Source of the DNA: an uncultured Atopobium sp.
GTDB taxonomy: Bacteria; Actinomycetota; Coriobacteriia; Coriobacteriales; Atopobiaceae
NCBI GenBank assembly: GCA_916715765.1
Contig: CAKAPG010000001.1
Location: 62,001-126,000 of the forward strand
Reading direction: 5' to 3'
DNA length: 64,000 nt
Under the pieces are notes generated by a model. It was not told the DNA's origin. It ran no database searches and worked only from the letters and a program-made list of their open reading frames with translations. A program made the position numbers and the translations under genes. The first letter of the stretch is position 1. Every line of letters begins with the position of its first letter. Shown here piece by piece: positions 42,556 to 51,289 of the stretch.

Positions 42556-44421
42556 GTGCGTGTTAAACGAGAAAATCTCTTCCATCTCATTGAGCCCATG
42601 CTTCCGCATGTCGAGAAACCCTCAAGATACTTAAATCACGAGTGGGGAGCAGTAGAGGAGCAAGAAGGTCCTTTTCACGTTTGTATGGTTTACGCTGACG
42701 TATATGAGGTGGGTCAGCCTAATTTGGGCATTGCTATTCTCTATAACGCTTTAAATAAGGCACCTCATATTTCTTGTGAGCGCGCCTATCTACCATGGAC
42801 TGATATGGCAGCTTTGATGCGCAAGCGCAATGTTCCTCTGCTTTCGTTGGAGGGTGCTGCGCCTTTAGCATCTTTTGATGTAGTGGGCTTCACCCTTGCG
42901 CATGAAATGATTGCTACCAATATTATAGAAACGCTTGATTTAGCAGGTATTCCATTGCTCGCTGAAGAACGTGATGAAGAGGACCCGCTTATTTTTGGTG
43001 GTGGTCCTTCTGTTTGGAACTCAGAGCCGCTGTCCCCGCTCTTTGATGCAATTCTATTAGGCGACGGCGAAGAAGCACTGGTAGAGATGTGTGAGTGCGT
43101 CAGAACTTCCAAGCTTGACGGAGTTTCTCGCCAAGAGATTTTGCAGAGGTTGTCTGAGATCCAAGGTGTCTACGTACCATCGCTTTATCAGATTGTGCGT
43201 GACAATACCTCAACACGCTGGGGCTATGCGGTTCCTAAAGAGGGAAGTAGCGCTCCAAGTGTGGTTTATAAGCGTTGTCTGCCAGATCTTTCGGTGACTG
43301 ATCCTGTTGCTCAGCGCATTGTTCCGTATACCGAGATTGTTCAGGACAGGCTGGCTCTAGAGATTCAACGTGGCTGTGCTCGTGGGTGCAGATTCTGTCA
43401 GGCCGGAATGACGTATCGTCCTGTTCGTGAGCGTCCAGCTCAGCAGATTGTTAAAGCAGGTGAGGAAGGCCTTTTGAAGAGCGGCTACGATGAGGTCTCG
43501 CTCACATCGCTCTCTACAACGGATCACTCTCAGTGCGGCTACATTCTGCGCCGTATGAACTCTGATTTGCGTAAACGCGGCGTGCGAATCTCCATTCCTT
43601 CCCAGCGTATGGACGCGTTTGGCGCGGAGATGGCAGACGCCGTTTCTACTTCAAGGCGTGGCGGACTGACGTTTGCTCCAGAAGCAGGCTCCCAGCGCAT
43701 GCGAGACGTTATCAACAAAAATGTCACTGAAGATGACCTTGAGTCTGCGGCTAGAAATGCGTTTGAAAATGGTTGGCGCCGCATGAAGCTCTACTTTATG
43801 ATGGGTCTCCCTACAGAAACCGACGAGGATATTCAGGCAATACCCGCAGTTGCTAAGCGTATTTTGGACATCGGCCGAGAAATTGGCGGCAAGGGCGTTA
43901 CCGTTTCTGCTTCTGTTGCCGTATTTGTGCCCAAGTCCTACACGCCATTCCAATGGGTTGGCCAGATTTCTCGTGAGGAAGCCCAACGTAGACAGCAGTT
44001 GCTCTTGTCGTCAAATCACGATAGGGGACTCAAGATTGCCTACCACGATTCTGGAACGTCCCTGGTAGAAGGTGCGCTTTCAAAGATGGGACGCGACGGT
44101 TTTGATTTGATTTACCGGGCTTGGAAAAATGGTTGTAAGTTTGATGCATGGACCAGCGAGTTTAATCTTGATGCTTGGAATGCGGCAGCAGAAAGTCTGG
44201 GTTTCTCGCTCTCTGATATTGCAACAGAAACCTTTGATATCCAGGCAAAACTTCCTTGGGATCATACGTCCCCTGGCGTCTCCAAGGGTTATCTACAGCG
44301 AGAATACCGTCGAGCGCTGGATGAAGTTACTACACCTGACTGTACGTTTACCTCTTGTACGGGATGTGCAGTCTGCCAGACCTTGAAGGTGGACAATGTT
44401 TTGATGGGGGTGCGCTCATGA
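42556..44421 (+). CDS. Radical SAM protein with B12-binding-like N-terminus (TIGR03960 type)
   Basis: 621 residues, GTG start. The N-terminal part (about 40-200) looks like a degenerate B12-binding fold (NLGIAILYNAL, FGGGPSVWNSEPL, LGDGEE). The radical SAM cluster is Cys274, Cys278, Cys281 in GCARGCRFCQAG, with SLTSLSTTDHS and GGLTFAPEAGSQRMRD downstream. The C-terminus carries CTFTSCTGCAVCQT, possible extra Fe-S ligands. Closest known group is the TIGR03960 family of unknown substrate, thought to modify RNA or another macromolecule. It overlaps the next gene by ATGA. Confidence 0.85.
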   Translation: MRVKRENLFHLIEPMLPHVEKPSRYLNHEWGAVEEQEGPFHVCMVYADVYEVGQPNLGIAILYNALNKAPHISCERAYLPWTDMAALMRKRNVPLLSLEGAAPLASFDVVGFTLAHEMIATNIIETLDLAGIPLLAEERDEEDPLIFGGGPSVWNSEPLSPLFDAILLGDGEEALVEMCECVRTSKLDGVSRQEILQRLSEIQGVYVPSLYQIVRDNTSTRWGYAVPKEGSSAPSVVYKRCLPDLSVTDPVAQRIVPYTEIVQDRLALEIQRGCARGCRFCQAGMTYRPVRERPAQQIVKAGEEGLLKSGYDEVSLTSLSTTDHSQCGYILRRMNSDLRKRGVRISIPSQRMDAFGAEMADAVSTSRRGGLTFAPEAGSQRMRDVINKNVTEDDLESAARNAFENGWRRMKLYFMMGLPTETDEDIQAIPAVAKRILDIGREIGGKGVTVSASVAVFVPKSYTPFQWVGQISREEAQRRQQLLLSSNHDRGLKIAYHDSGTSLVEGALSKMGRDGFDLIYRAWKNGCKFDAWTSEFNLDAWNAAAESLGFSLSDIATETFDIQAKLPWDHTSPGVSKGYLQREYRRALDEVTTPDCTFTSCTGCAVCQTLKVDNVLMGVRS

Positions 44422-45239
44422 CGGATGTGCAGGTAGAGAGCGTAGCTCCTGAGGCGGCTGAGTCCGTGAAGAAAGACTGGCGTGCCGGTGAGCCACAGAT
44501 TCAGCCAGAGATTATGACGGAGCGCGGAGCAGAGATTTTTAGGCTTCGCGTGGCTTACAAGAAAGATGACCGTCTTGCATTTTTAGGACACCTTGAGCTC
44601 ATTGGCACCATTGAGCGCTGTGTTCGTAGAGCTCAGCTGCCATTTAGGGTAGGTAATGGCTTTGCAAAGCGCATGGGCGTTCAGTTCTCTCAGGCGCTTC
44701 CTGTTGGCGCTTCGTCTGAGGCGGAGTACTTTGACTTGAAGCTCACGGAATATGTAGACCCGGATGAGGCGCTAGAGAGGCTGTTGTCGGCAACACCTCC
44801 CGCGCTTGCTCCGTTTGCTGCCAGCTACGTTGATCGGTCGCTGCCAGCGCTTGAAGCATGGTTGAATGCCGCTCACTGGCGATGTGACATTTTGGGAGAA
44901 GGTCTTAGGTCAGATGCGTTGCGTTGGGGGTTTGAGGATCTTCTCGCCAAAAAAGTGCTGACATACATGCGCGGAGACAAGCAAAAAGTAGTCAATTTAG
45001 AGACAACGTTTGCGGGCTATAAGATTTCTGAGAGCTCATATGAAACGTGCATTTCACTTGAGCTTGATACACTCCAAGATCCAAGAGCAGCGCTTAGACC
45101 TGCAGTTTTGATTTATGAGGCTCAAAGAATTGCAGCTCAAGCTGGAGTGGATGGCCTACAAGGCATTGACTCGTTGAAGGTGTGCCGAGTCTCACAGGCA
45201 CACGTTTCAGAAAATGGACTCCTTGTGAAGCCTCTATAA
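44418..45239 (+). CDS. TIGR03936 / DUF2344 radical SAM-linked protein
   Basis: 273 residues from the ATG at 44418, which overlaps the radical SAM stop in ATGA. Characteristic start of the family: FRLRVAYKKDDRLAFLGHLELIGTIERCVRRAQLPF, and KRMGVQFSQALPVGASSEAEYFDLKL. In many bacteria this domain is fused to the C-terminus of the TIGR03960 radical SAM enzyme; here the pair are separate but translationally coupled. Substrate unknown. Confidence 0.87.
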   Translation: MTDVQVESVAPEAAESVKKDWRAGEPQIQPEIMTERGAEIFRLRVAYKKDDRLAFLGHLELIGTIERCVRRAQLPFRVGNGFAKRMGVQFSQALPVGASSEAEYFDLKLTEYVDPDEALERLLSATPPALAPFAASYVDRSLPALEAWLNAAHWRCDILGEGLRSDALRWGFEDLLAKKVLTYMRGDKQKVVNLETTFAGYKISESSYETCISLELDTLQDPRAALRPAVLIYEAQRIAAQAGVDGLQGIDSLKVCRVSQAHVSENGLLVKPL

Positions 45240-45253
45240 CATGTAGTTTTGTC

Positions 45254-45282
45254 TTGGAATTTTCTGAAATATGCAGTAAACT
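45254..45282 (+). promoter_or_regulatory. Candidate promoter of rplU-rpmA
   Basis: TTGGAA (45254-45259), 17-base spacer, TAAACT (45277-45282). It implies a leader of about 145 bases before rplU, in which a hairpin-rich GC segment (45330-45380) could hold an L21-type autoregulatory structure; I see no clear Rfam match. Confidence 0.4.
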
Positions 45283-45434
45283 ATTTCGAGTTGTGTTTCT
45301 CGCCGAGGGACATGGGACACCGACAGTTTCCCGCGGATGTCACAGGTCACGGCGGCGAAGATCTTTGCTCGGATCTTCAGAAATGCAAAGATAGTATTAA
45401 TCGTTGCAAGAATCAGCAATGAAGGGTTACACAC

Positions 45435-45785
45435 ATGTACGCAATCGTAGCAACTGGTGGCAAGCAGTATAAGGTTGCCAAGGGCGACGTAATCAGCGTC
45501 GAGAAGCTTGATGCGCAGCCTGGCGATAAGGTAAAGCTTGATGTTCTTATGCTTAACGACGGCAAGAAGGTTGTTGCTGACGCTGCCACTCTTTCCTCTA
45601 AGAAGGTTACCTGTGAGGTTCTTGAGCAGTACAAGGACAAGAAGGTCCTCGTTTTCAAGTTCCACAAGCGTAAGCGCTATCACCGCGCCAATGGTCACCG
45701 TCAGAACCTTACTAAGCTGAAGGTTACCGCGCTCCCTACCACTCGTAAGGCTGCTGCTAAGGCATCCGACGAGTCTGCAGAGTAA
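45435..45785 (+). CDS. rplU: 50S ribosomal protein L21
   Basis: 116 residues. MYAIVATGGKQYKV start, FKFHKRKRYHRANGHRQNLTKLKV, as in bacterial L21. It binds 23S rRNA in the large subunit. The C-terminal tail is short and Ala/Ser/Glu-rich. It is directly followed by rpmA, the usual pair, upstream of obgE in many genomes (here separated by the ECF genes). Confidence 0.97.
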   Translation: MYAIVATGGKQYKVAKGDVISVEKLDAQPGDKVKLDVLMLNDGKKVVADAATLSSKKVTCEVLEQYKDKKVLVFKFHKRKRYHRANGHRQNLTKLKVTALPTTRKAAAKASDESAE

Positions 45786-45823
45786 TTGGTCACTTCTGAT
45801 ATTGAGATAGGCAGGTAGCATTT

Positions 45824-46078
45824 ATGGCACACAAGAAAGGTCTCGGCTCTTCCCGCAATGGTCGCGACTCACAAGCACAGCGCCTTGGCGTTAAGATTTA
45901 CGGTGGTCAGGCAATCAAGGCTGGCCAGATTATCATCCGTCAGCGTGGTACTCACATCACTCCTGGCGTAAACGTTGGTCGCGGCAAGGATGACACTCTC
46001 TTTGCACTTTGCGATGGCGTTGTTGAGTTCAAGAAGGGCACTAAGCACGTCGTTAACGTCGTTGCTGCTGAGGCATAA
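45824..46078 (+). CDS. rpmA: 50S ribosomal protein L27
   Basis: 84 residues. MAHKKGLGSSRNGRDSQAQRLG, AGQIIIRQRGTHITPG and VEFKKG are L27 hallmarks. No cleavable N-terminal extension of the Firmicutes kind is present: the protein starts directly at AHKKG. A strong terminator follows. Confidence 0.97.
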   Translation: MAHKKGLGSSRNGRDSQAQRLGVKIYGGQAIKAGQIIIRQRGTHITPGVNVGRGKDDTLFALCDGVVEFKKGTKHVVNVVAAEA

Positions 46079-46105
46079 GTTTTCTTGAACATTCGCAGTT
46101 CATTC

Positions 46106-46132
46106 AAGGGGTCCTTCGGGACCCCTTTTTTT
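46106..46132 (+). terminator. Intrinsic terminator of rplU-rpmA
   Basis: Stem AAGGGGTCC / GGACCCCTT with a TTCG tetraloop, then a T-run, 27 bases after the rpmA stop. A GTTTCTCGC copy follows at 46133. Confidence 0.92.
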
Positions 46133-46193
46133 GTTTCTCGCGGTATCTTACGCGTACCGTTCACAGTTTCTAATTTGTTTCTTACTGTATTTC

Positions 46194-46224
46194 TTGACAC
46201 AATCTGGCAAAGTAATGGTATTCT
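46194..46224 (+). promoter_or_regulatory. Promoter of the tryptophan leader / ECF operon
   Basis: TTGACA (46194-46199) and TATTCT (46219-46224) with a 19-base spacer, 41 bases upstream of the leader ATG. The spacer is longer than optimal. Confidence 0.5.
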
Positions 46225-46264
46225 TCTTACATTGCAATTTACGCTCTTGGGAGGAGGACATATC

Positions 46265-46327
46265 ATGCGCGCTACAGGCACTCAGCAGTGGTGGTGGAAC
46301 AACTTGTCTTTCTCCGGTCAGCGATGA
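46265..46327 (+). CDS. Tryptophan-rich leader peptide
   Basis: 20 residues with three consecutive Trp codons (TGG TGG TGG, residues 9-11). GGGAGGAGG lies 7 bases before the ATG. The stop codon is followed within 30 bases by a terminator hairpin. Ribosome stalling at the Trp codons when tryptophan is scarce would let the antiterminator form. It is the classical attenuator layout, here ahead of a transporter and not of trp biosynthesis genes. Confidence 0.9.
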   Translation: MRATGTQQWWWNNLSFSGQR

Positions 46328-46379
46328 GTTGCTTCTGCATACGCATTTAGAGGCTCTCGGGTGACCGAGAGCTTTTTTT
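46313..46379 (+). promoter_or_regulatory. Transcription attenuator: antiterminator / terminator switch
   Basis: Terminator stem GCTCTCGG (46353-46360) / CCGAGAGC (46365-46372) with a GTGA loop and TTTTTTT (46373-46379). CGGTCA (46315-46320), at the end of the leader peptide frame, can pair with TGACCG (46362-46367), which spans the loop and 3' arm; the pairing extends by four more pairs across a bulge. The two structures exclude each other, as needed for Trp-codon-dependent antitermination. Confidence 0.78.
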
Positions 46380-46471
46380 GTGCGTACGTTTCTTGCTAAA
46401 TCCGGATGGCGAGAAACCCGTGTTGTTAAAAATTTGTTTGTACGTTTTAGTTTTGCGTTAAAGGAGTTTGT

Positions 46472-47065
46472 ATGTCTACAGAAAATCTCAATGAGGTTAA
46501 CGCCACAGGTACAGAGACAGGATCTGCAGAGCAGGCACCACGTGTTGTTACTGTTTCAAAAAATGCAGGAGTATTGGACGTTACTTCTCTAGTCCTTGTT
46601 GCTGTCCTTATTGCTGCTGGTTTTATTCTTAACCTGACCGTTGGTAAGGCAATTAGTGCTATTGGAATTGGTCCAGAGTTTATTATTTCTTCGTTCTGCC
46701 TGGCTATTCTTTTGCTTAAGCCAAATGCTGTTCAGAGCCTGGTTATTGGTCTTATCGCAGCTACCGTTATTCAGCTGACCACAACTGTTCCTGGTGCTGA
46801 TTTTGTTGCAGAGGGTGCAGCTTCACTTGTTATGTTTGCCTTCACAAGGTCTGCTCTTGCAGATAAGCCAGTAATGCCTGCAATTGGTTCTTTTGTAACC
46901 ACTCTTATTTCTGGTCTGATCTTTGCTGCCATTGCTATTCCAGCCAAGGGTGCAACTATTGAGCTTTTCTACGTAATGCTTCCTGTCATCGTGGGAACCG
47001 CATTCTTTAATGCTATTGTTGTTCAGGTTCTTGCGGCTCCTCTTAAGAAGGTTTTGGGTCGATAA
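46472..47065 (+). CDS. ECF transporter S component, tryptophan (TrpP-like)
   Basis: 197 residues. After a hydrophilic N-terminus of about 30 residues come five to six membrane helices, in TrpP/ECF-S style. No binding motif is diagnostic. The Trp leader and attenuator directly upstream indicate that the substrate is tryptophan. AAAGGAG precedes the ATG. The ATPases and T component follow, so a complete ECF module is encoded. Confidence 0.83.
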   Translation: MSTENLNEVNATGTETGSAEQAPRVVTVSKNAGVLDVTSLVLVAVLIAAGFILNLTVGKAISAIGIGPEFIISSFCLAILLLKPNAVQSLVIGLIAATVIQLTTTVPGADFVAEGAASLVMFAFTRSALADKPVMPAIGSFVTTLISGLIFAAIAIPAKGATIELFYVMLPVIVGTAFFNAIVVQVLAAPLKKVLGR

Positions 47066-47100
47066 GTTCTTAGATACGCACTTATTTTCTGGAGAACACT

Positions 47101-49026
47101 GTGTCTATTATCGAAGTTCAATCTGTGTCATATAGCTATCCTGATAGCTCAGTGCATGCTCTGAATGAGCTGTCACTGAGCGTTCAGGAGGGTGACTTTG
47201 TAGGTATTGTTGGTCCTTCTGGCGCAGGCAAGTCCACGCTTGCTCTTGCGCTTTCCGGCGCTATTCCTCATCACTTCAGGGGAAGTTTCTTTGGAAAGAT
47301 TCTTGTTGCTGGAATGGATACCTGCACAGTTGCGCTGACTGATATCTCTAAAATTGTGGGTTCTGTAACCCAGGATATCAACGCGCAGATGGTTGCTTCA
47401 CTTGTTGAGGATGAACTTCTCTTTGGCCTTGAGAACTTTGCAGTTCCTCATGCAGAGATTCCAGAGCGCATTACCTATGCTCTAGAGACAGTTGGTATTG
47501 CCAACCTTCGCTTTAGAGAGATTGCCTCCCTTTCTGGTGGACAGAAGCAAAAGGTTGCTATAGCAGCACTTTTGGCGCTTCAGCCACAAGTTATGGTGCT
47601 TGATGAGCCAACAGCGGCCTTAGATCCAACGTCGTCCGAGTTAATCTTCCAGACCCTTTCAGAGCTCAACGAAACCAAAGGCATTACGGTTGTGGTAATT
47701 GAGCAAAAAGTGGGTCTTCTCGCTAAGTATTGCTCAAAGATTGCTGTTATGGACAAGGGTTCCATTTGTGCATACGGTAGCGGTGAGAAAGTGTTCTCTC
47801 AGGTAGATTTACTGCAAGAGGTTGGCGTTGATGTTCCTCGTTGCGTGCGCGTCTCAAAAGGCGTCTATGAGCTCTCTCATCAGTCTGAGTATGCTCACTT
47901 GTTATCTGAGGCGGACAGAGCTGTCTGCGATGAAACTGCACTGTCAGTTCAGTCAGCCGCCAAGCAGCTTGCGTGCTGTGTAGGCGCTCTCCAGCATCGC
48001 AGCATTTCTCTTACAGAGGGCTTTCAACCATCTGCTACTAATGACGTTGAGTTAGCAGGGGAGACATATCTTCCAAAAATAGATGGTCCTGTGGTCGCTG
48101 AATCGAGCGGCCCATTTGACAGAATTGGTGTTCTTCAAGACGTTGACCAGCCAAGTACTCAGTCTGTTCTTGATGTTATTGATGCCACCTTCAAATATCA
48201 GGATAGTACTGATGGCGTTGAGCGTGTCTCTCTCAGCTTGCACCCAGGCGAGCTTGTGGCGCTTGTCGGCCAAAACGGTGCAGGTAAAACAACTCTAACT
48301 AAGTTGGTAAATGGCCTGTTGCGTCCTCGATCTGGAGACATTCAAATTAAGGGCGCATCGTGCAAGGATTGGAAGACGTCGCAGATTGCTCAACACGTCT
48401 CTACACTGTTCCAAAATCCCGATTACCAGATTTGCAAAGAGAGCGTCCTTGAGGAGATTGCGTTTGGTCTTGAGCTTAAGGCTGTGTCTGCAGAGGATGC
48501 TCGCAAGAAAGCGCTTGAGGTAATTGATCGCATGGGGCTTGATGCGGATACGTCGCCGTTTATGCTTTCTCGCGGTCAGCGTCAGATGGTTGCGCTTGCG
48601 TCCGTGGTTGCCTGCGAGCCAGATATTCTTGTGCTTGACGAGCCAACTTCGGGCCTGGATTACAAAGAGTGCATGCAGGTCATGAATATGGTCAAATCAC
48701 TGTGCGAGAAGGGCTGTGCAGTTCTTATGGTCTGTCATGACATGGAGGTTGTGCTGGACTTCGCTACAAGAATTGTCGTTATGGCGCATGGCTGCGTGTT
48801 AGATGATGGGGAAGTTACACAGATCTTCTCGACAGATGAGGTTTTGAAGGAAGCGTATGTTGAGGCTCCTCAGATGATTCAGCTGTCAAAGCTTGCTGGA
48901 GCGCACGTGGATTCATCATTTACTGGGCTTAGCAGTGCTTCAGAGGTGCTTGACGCATTGCAGCATCAGTTTGAGATTGCTCGTATTGCAGCCACGCTTA
49001 ATGGTAAGGAGGCTCCTCGTGGGTAG
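47101..49026 (+). CDS. ECF transporter ATPase, fused EcfA-EcfA'
   Basis: 641 residues with two ABC domains in one chain. Domain 1: Walker A GPSGAGKST (38-46), LSGGQKQK, VLDEPTAALD. Domain 2: GQNGAGKTT, SRGQRQMVALA, VLDEPTSGLD. A poorly conserved linker of about 100 residues joins them. Most ECF systems have two separate ATPase genes; the fused form resembles YkoD-type proteins. The start codon is GTG at 47101. The end overlaps the T component start by 8 bases. Confidence 0.92.
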   Translation: MSIIEVQSVSYSYPDSSVHALNELSLSVQEGDFVGIVGPSGAGKSTLALALSGAIPHHFRGSFFGKILVAGMDTCTVALTDISKIVGSVTQDINAQMVASLVEDELLFGLENFAVPHAEIPERITYALETVGIANLRFREIASLSGGQKQKVAIAALLALQPQVMVLDEPTAALDPTSSELIFQTLSELNETKGITVVVIEQKVGLLAKYCSKIAVMDKGSICAYGSGEKVFSQVDLLQEVGVDVPRCVRVSKGVYELSHQSEYAHLLSEADRAVCDETALSVQSAAKQLACCVGALQHRSISLTEGFQPSATNDVELAGETYLPKIDGPVVAESSGPFDRIGVLQDVDQPSTQSVLDVIDATFKYQDSTDGVERVSLSLHPGELVALVGQNGAGKTTLTKLVNGLLRPRSGDIQIKGASCKDWKTSQIAQHVSTLFQNPDYQICKESVLEEIAFGLELKAVSAEDARKKALEVIDRMGLDADTSPFMLSRGQRQMVALASVVACEPDILVLDEPTSGLDYKECMQVMNMVKSLCEKGCAVLMVCHDMEVVLDFATRIVVMAHGCVLDDGEVTQIFSTDEVLKEAYVEAPQMIQLSKLAGAHVDSSFTGLSSASEVLDALQHQFEIARIAATLNGKEAPRG

Positions 49027-49768
49027 TGTTATTGATTACACCGAAGGAACAAGCTTCCTTCATAAGGCAAATCCTGTGGCCAAGCTTGTGTTTGCGCTTG
49101 AGCTCTTTGTGGCCGCCTTTGCCGCCCAAGGAACGCTTGAGGTGCTTGCAGTGCTCGCGCTCACTATTTGCGTGGGAGTTGTCTCACAAAATGCTCAGAA
49201 GACTTTTAAGCTGGTATTTGGCTTTGCTGTCTTAGGTCTTATCTTGTGCGTTATACAGACGCTTGTTGCCCCTGCTGGTCAAACGCTCTTTTTATTCATC
49301 ACGGTAGGCGGTTTGGAGCGCGGCTTTAACGTTGCCCTAAAAACAATTGCGCTGGCACTGCCGCTGCTTTCTATGCTCTCGCTTATGCGCGTAGAAGACC
49401 TCATGAATGCGCTGGTAGAAGTTGCGCATGTTCCTTATCCTTATGCGTTTACCATTGCAACGGTTTTGCGCTTTGTGCCTGTCTTTGCTTCAGAGATGAA
49501 CCATATTATGGAGGCTCAGATGGCTCGCGGCGTTGAGTTTGATACCAAAAATCCAATTAAGAAGCTCCAGCTCACCATGCCTTTGATTGTTCCTTTGCTG
49601 GTAAGTTCCGTTAAAAAAGCTGATGCTTCGGCACTTGCGGCTGAGCAGCGAGGTTTCTATTTAAGAAATGCTTCATCTGCATTTAAACGCTATCCTTTGG
49701 CTCCAACTGATTTTGCATTGATGGCTTTTGGTGTGTCGATAATTGTTGTTATCCTCGTGTTCTCATAA
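49019..49768 (+). CDS. ECF transporter transmembrane component (EcfT)
   Basis: 249 residues from the GTG at 49019, supported by AAGGAGG 7 bases upstream; an upstream in-frame ATG inside the ATPase gene was rejected. An ECF-T protein with about five helices; DYTEGTSFLHKANPVAKL start. Two coupling motifs follow: QMARGVEFDTKNP (Ala-Arg-Gly) and LAAEQRGFY (Ala-x-x-x-Arg-Gly-like). It couples the ATPases to the S component. Confidence 0.92.
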   Translation: MGSVIDYTEGTSFLHKANPVAKLVFALELFVAAFAAQGTLEVLAVLALTICVGVVSQNAQKTFKLVFGFAVLGLILCVIQTLVAPAGQTLFLFITVGGLERGFNVALKTIALALPLLSMLSLMRVEDLMNALVEVAHVPYPYAFTIATVLRFVPVFASEMNHIMEAQMARGVEFDTKNPIKKLQLTMPLIVPLLVSSVKKADASALAAEQRGFYLRNASSAFKRYPLAPTDFALMAFGVSIIVVILVFS

Positions 49769-49837
49769 GAACTTCTCGCGTTTTCACTGTGCTTCGCTGG
49801 TAAATGCCGTAACATTAAGGTATTAGAAGGAGGACAC

Positions 49838-51286
49838 GTGGAAACTTTCACTGATCTTTGTCACATTAACGTTAAGGGCGGAGACGGCGGTGCTGGCTGC
49901 ATGTCTTTTCGCCGAGAAGCATATGTACCAAAAGGCGGTCCAGACGGCGGAGATGGTGGTCATGGCGGCAATGTTGTCATTGTTGCAGATGCGCAGCTCT
50001 CGTCTTTGATTGATTACCGCTACAAGCACCACTTTAAGGCAGAGCGCGGTACTCATGGAAAAGGCGCTCGTCGTCACGGCTCTGATGGACAGGATTTGCT
50101 GCTCAAGGTGCCTCTAGGTACCGTTGTGCGTGAGCTTGACCCAGAAACGCAGGAGCCACTCTACGAGATTGCTGATCTTACTTCTCCAGGCGAGCAGGTA
50201 GTTGTTGCTCCTGGTGGTAATGGCGGCCGCGGTAACATTCACTTTGTCACCTCAGTGAGGCGTGCACCAGCATTTGCCGAGAAGGGCGAGCCAGCCCAAG
50301 ACCATTGGATTGAGCTAGAGATGAAGCTCATGGCAGATGTGGCTTTGGTGGGCATGCCTTCTGTTGGTAAGAGCTCTCTTATTGCACGTATTAGTGCTGC
50401 TCGTCCAAAGATTGCTGACTATCCTTTTACCACCCTTGTTCCAAACTTGGGCGTTGTTCGTGCTCAAAACGGTCAGTCATTTGTCTGCGCAGACGTTCCC
50501 GGTCTTATCGAGGGTGCCTCTGAGGGCAAGGGTCTTGGTCATCAATTCCTTCGTCATATTGAGCGCACAGCGCTTATTGTCCACATGGTTGACGTTACTG
50601 GTGGCTATGAAGGCAGAGACCCAGTAGAGGACTATCACGCCATTAACGAGGAGCTTAAGGCCTACGCCTCAAAGCTGGCTGATCGCCCTCAGATTGTGGT
50701 TGCAAACAAGTGCGATATGCCTGGCACAGAAGATGCTATTGAGGCTCTCAGAAAAGCTGCAGAGGCTGACGGCAGGACTTTCTTTGCCATCTCTACCGTA
50801 ACTGGTTTAAATCTTGATGACTTTGTTACCACCTGCGCAGCAGAAGTAGCAGAGCTCCGTAAAGAAATTGCCATTACCACGCCTACGGTTGACCGCAGTG
50901 AGGCTTGGGAGAACCAGCGTCTTCGCCGTGATAACAAGCTTCATATTGAGCGAGAAGAGCGTCATGCTTGGCGTGTCTCCGGCGGCCAGATTGAGCGCAT
51001 GGTCATCCAGACCGATTGGGACAATGATGAGGCTGTGGCATATCTACAGCGTCGTCTTGACCGTATGGGTCTTGAAGTACAGCTGGCAAAGGCAGGCGCT
51101 GTTGATGGTGATGAGATTCGCATTCTTGAGCTTACCTTTACCTACGAGGATCCTAACAAGCCAAATACAGATGGCATAGAGATTTCTGACGAAGATAACT
51201 CTGACCAGCAATTTGATGATGTTGAGTTTGAAGATGTTCCATCTGATGCATCTCATATAGCTGAGGCTTCTTCAGAAACTGAGTAA
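49838..51286 (+). CDS. obgE: Obg GTPase (ribosome biogenesis)
   Basis: 482 residues. The Gly-rich OBG domain comes first (VKGGDGGAGCMSFRREAYVPKGGPDGGDGG), then the GTPase domain: GMPSVGKSSL (P-loop), DVPGLIEGA (switch II), NKCD (base specificity), and a C-terminal OCT domain with an Asp/Glu-rich tail. The GTG start lies after AGGAGG. It assists 50S assembly and (p)ppGpp-responsive control. Confidence 0.96.
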   Translation: METFTDLCHINVKGGDGGAGCMSFRREAYVPKGGPDGGDGGHGGNVVIVADAQLSSLIDYRYKHHFKAERGTHGKGARRHGSDGQDLLLKVPLGTVVRELDPETQEPLYEIADLTSPGEQVVVAPGGNGGRGNIHFVTSVRRAPAFAEKGEPAQDHWIELEMKLMADVALVGMPSVGKSSLIARISAARPKIADYPFTTLVPNLGVVRAQNGQSFVCADVPGLIEGASEGKGLGHQFLRHIERTALIVHMVDVTGGYEGRDPVEDYHAINEELKAYASKLADRPQIVVANKCDMPGTEDAIEALRKAAEADGRTFFAISTVTGLNLDDFVTTCAAEVAELRKEIAITTPTVDRSEAWENQRLRRDNKLHIEREERHAWRVSGGQIERMVIQTDWDNDEAVAYLQRRLDRMGLEVQLAKAGAVDGDEIRILELTFTYEDPNKPNTDGIEISDEDNSDQQFDDVEFEDVPSDASHIAEASSETE

Positions 51287-51289
51287 GAT

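Larger units (their letters stand above)
6641..46417. repeat. Dispersed 10-mer GTTTCTCGCC / GGCGAGAAAC (ten copies found by eye)
   Basis: Copies as GTTTCTCGCC: 22676, 25009, 28952, 43123, 45295. Copies as GGCGAGAAAC: 6641, 9774, 26925, 40308, 46408. The shorter TTTCTCGC, both strands, was counted about 25 times (about two expected by composition). The copies lie in genes in more than one frame and also in intergenic and terminator loops. Positions are the first base. Role unknown: uptake, Chi-like or segregation motif. Confidence 0.7.
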
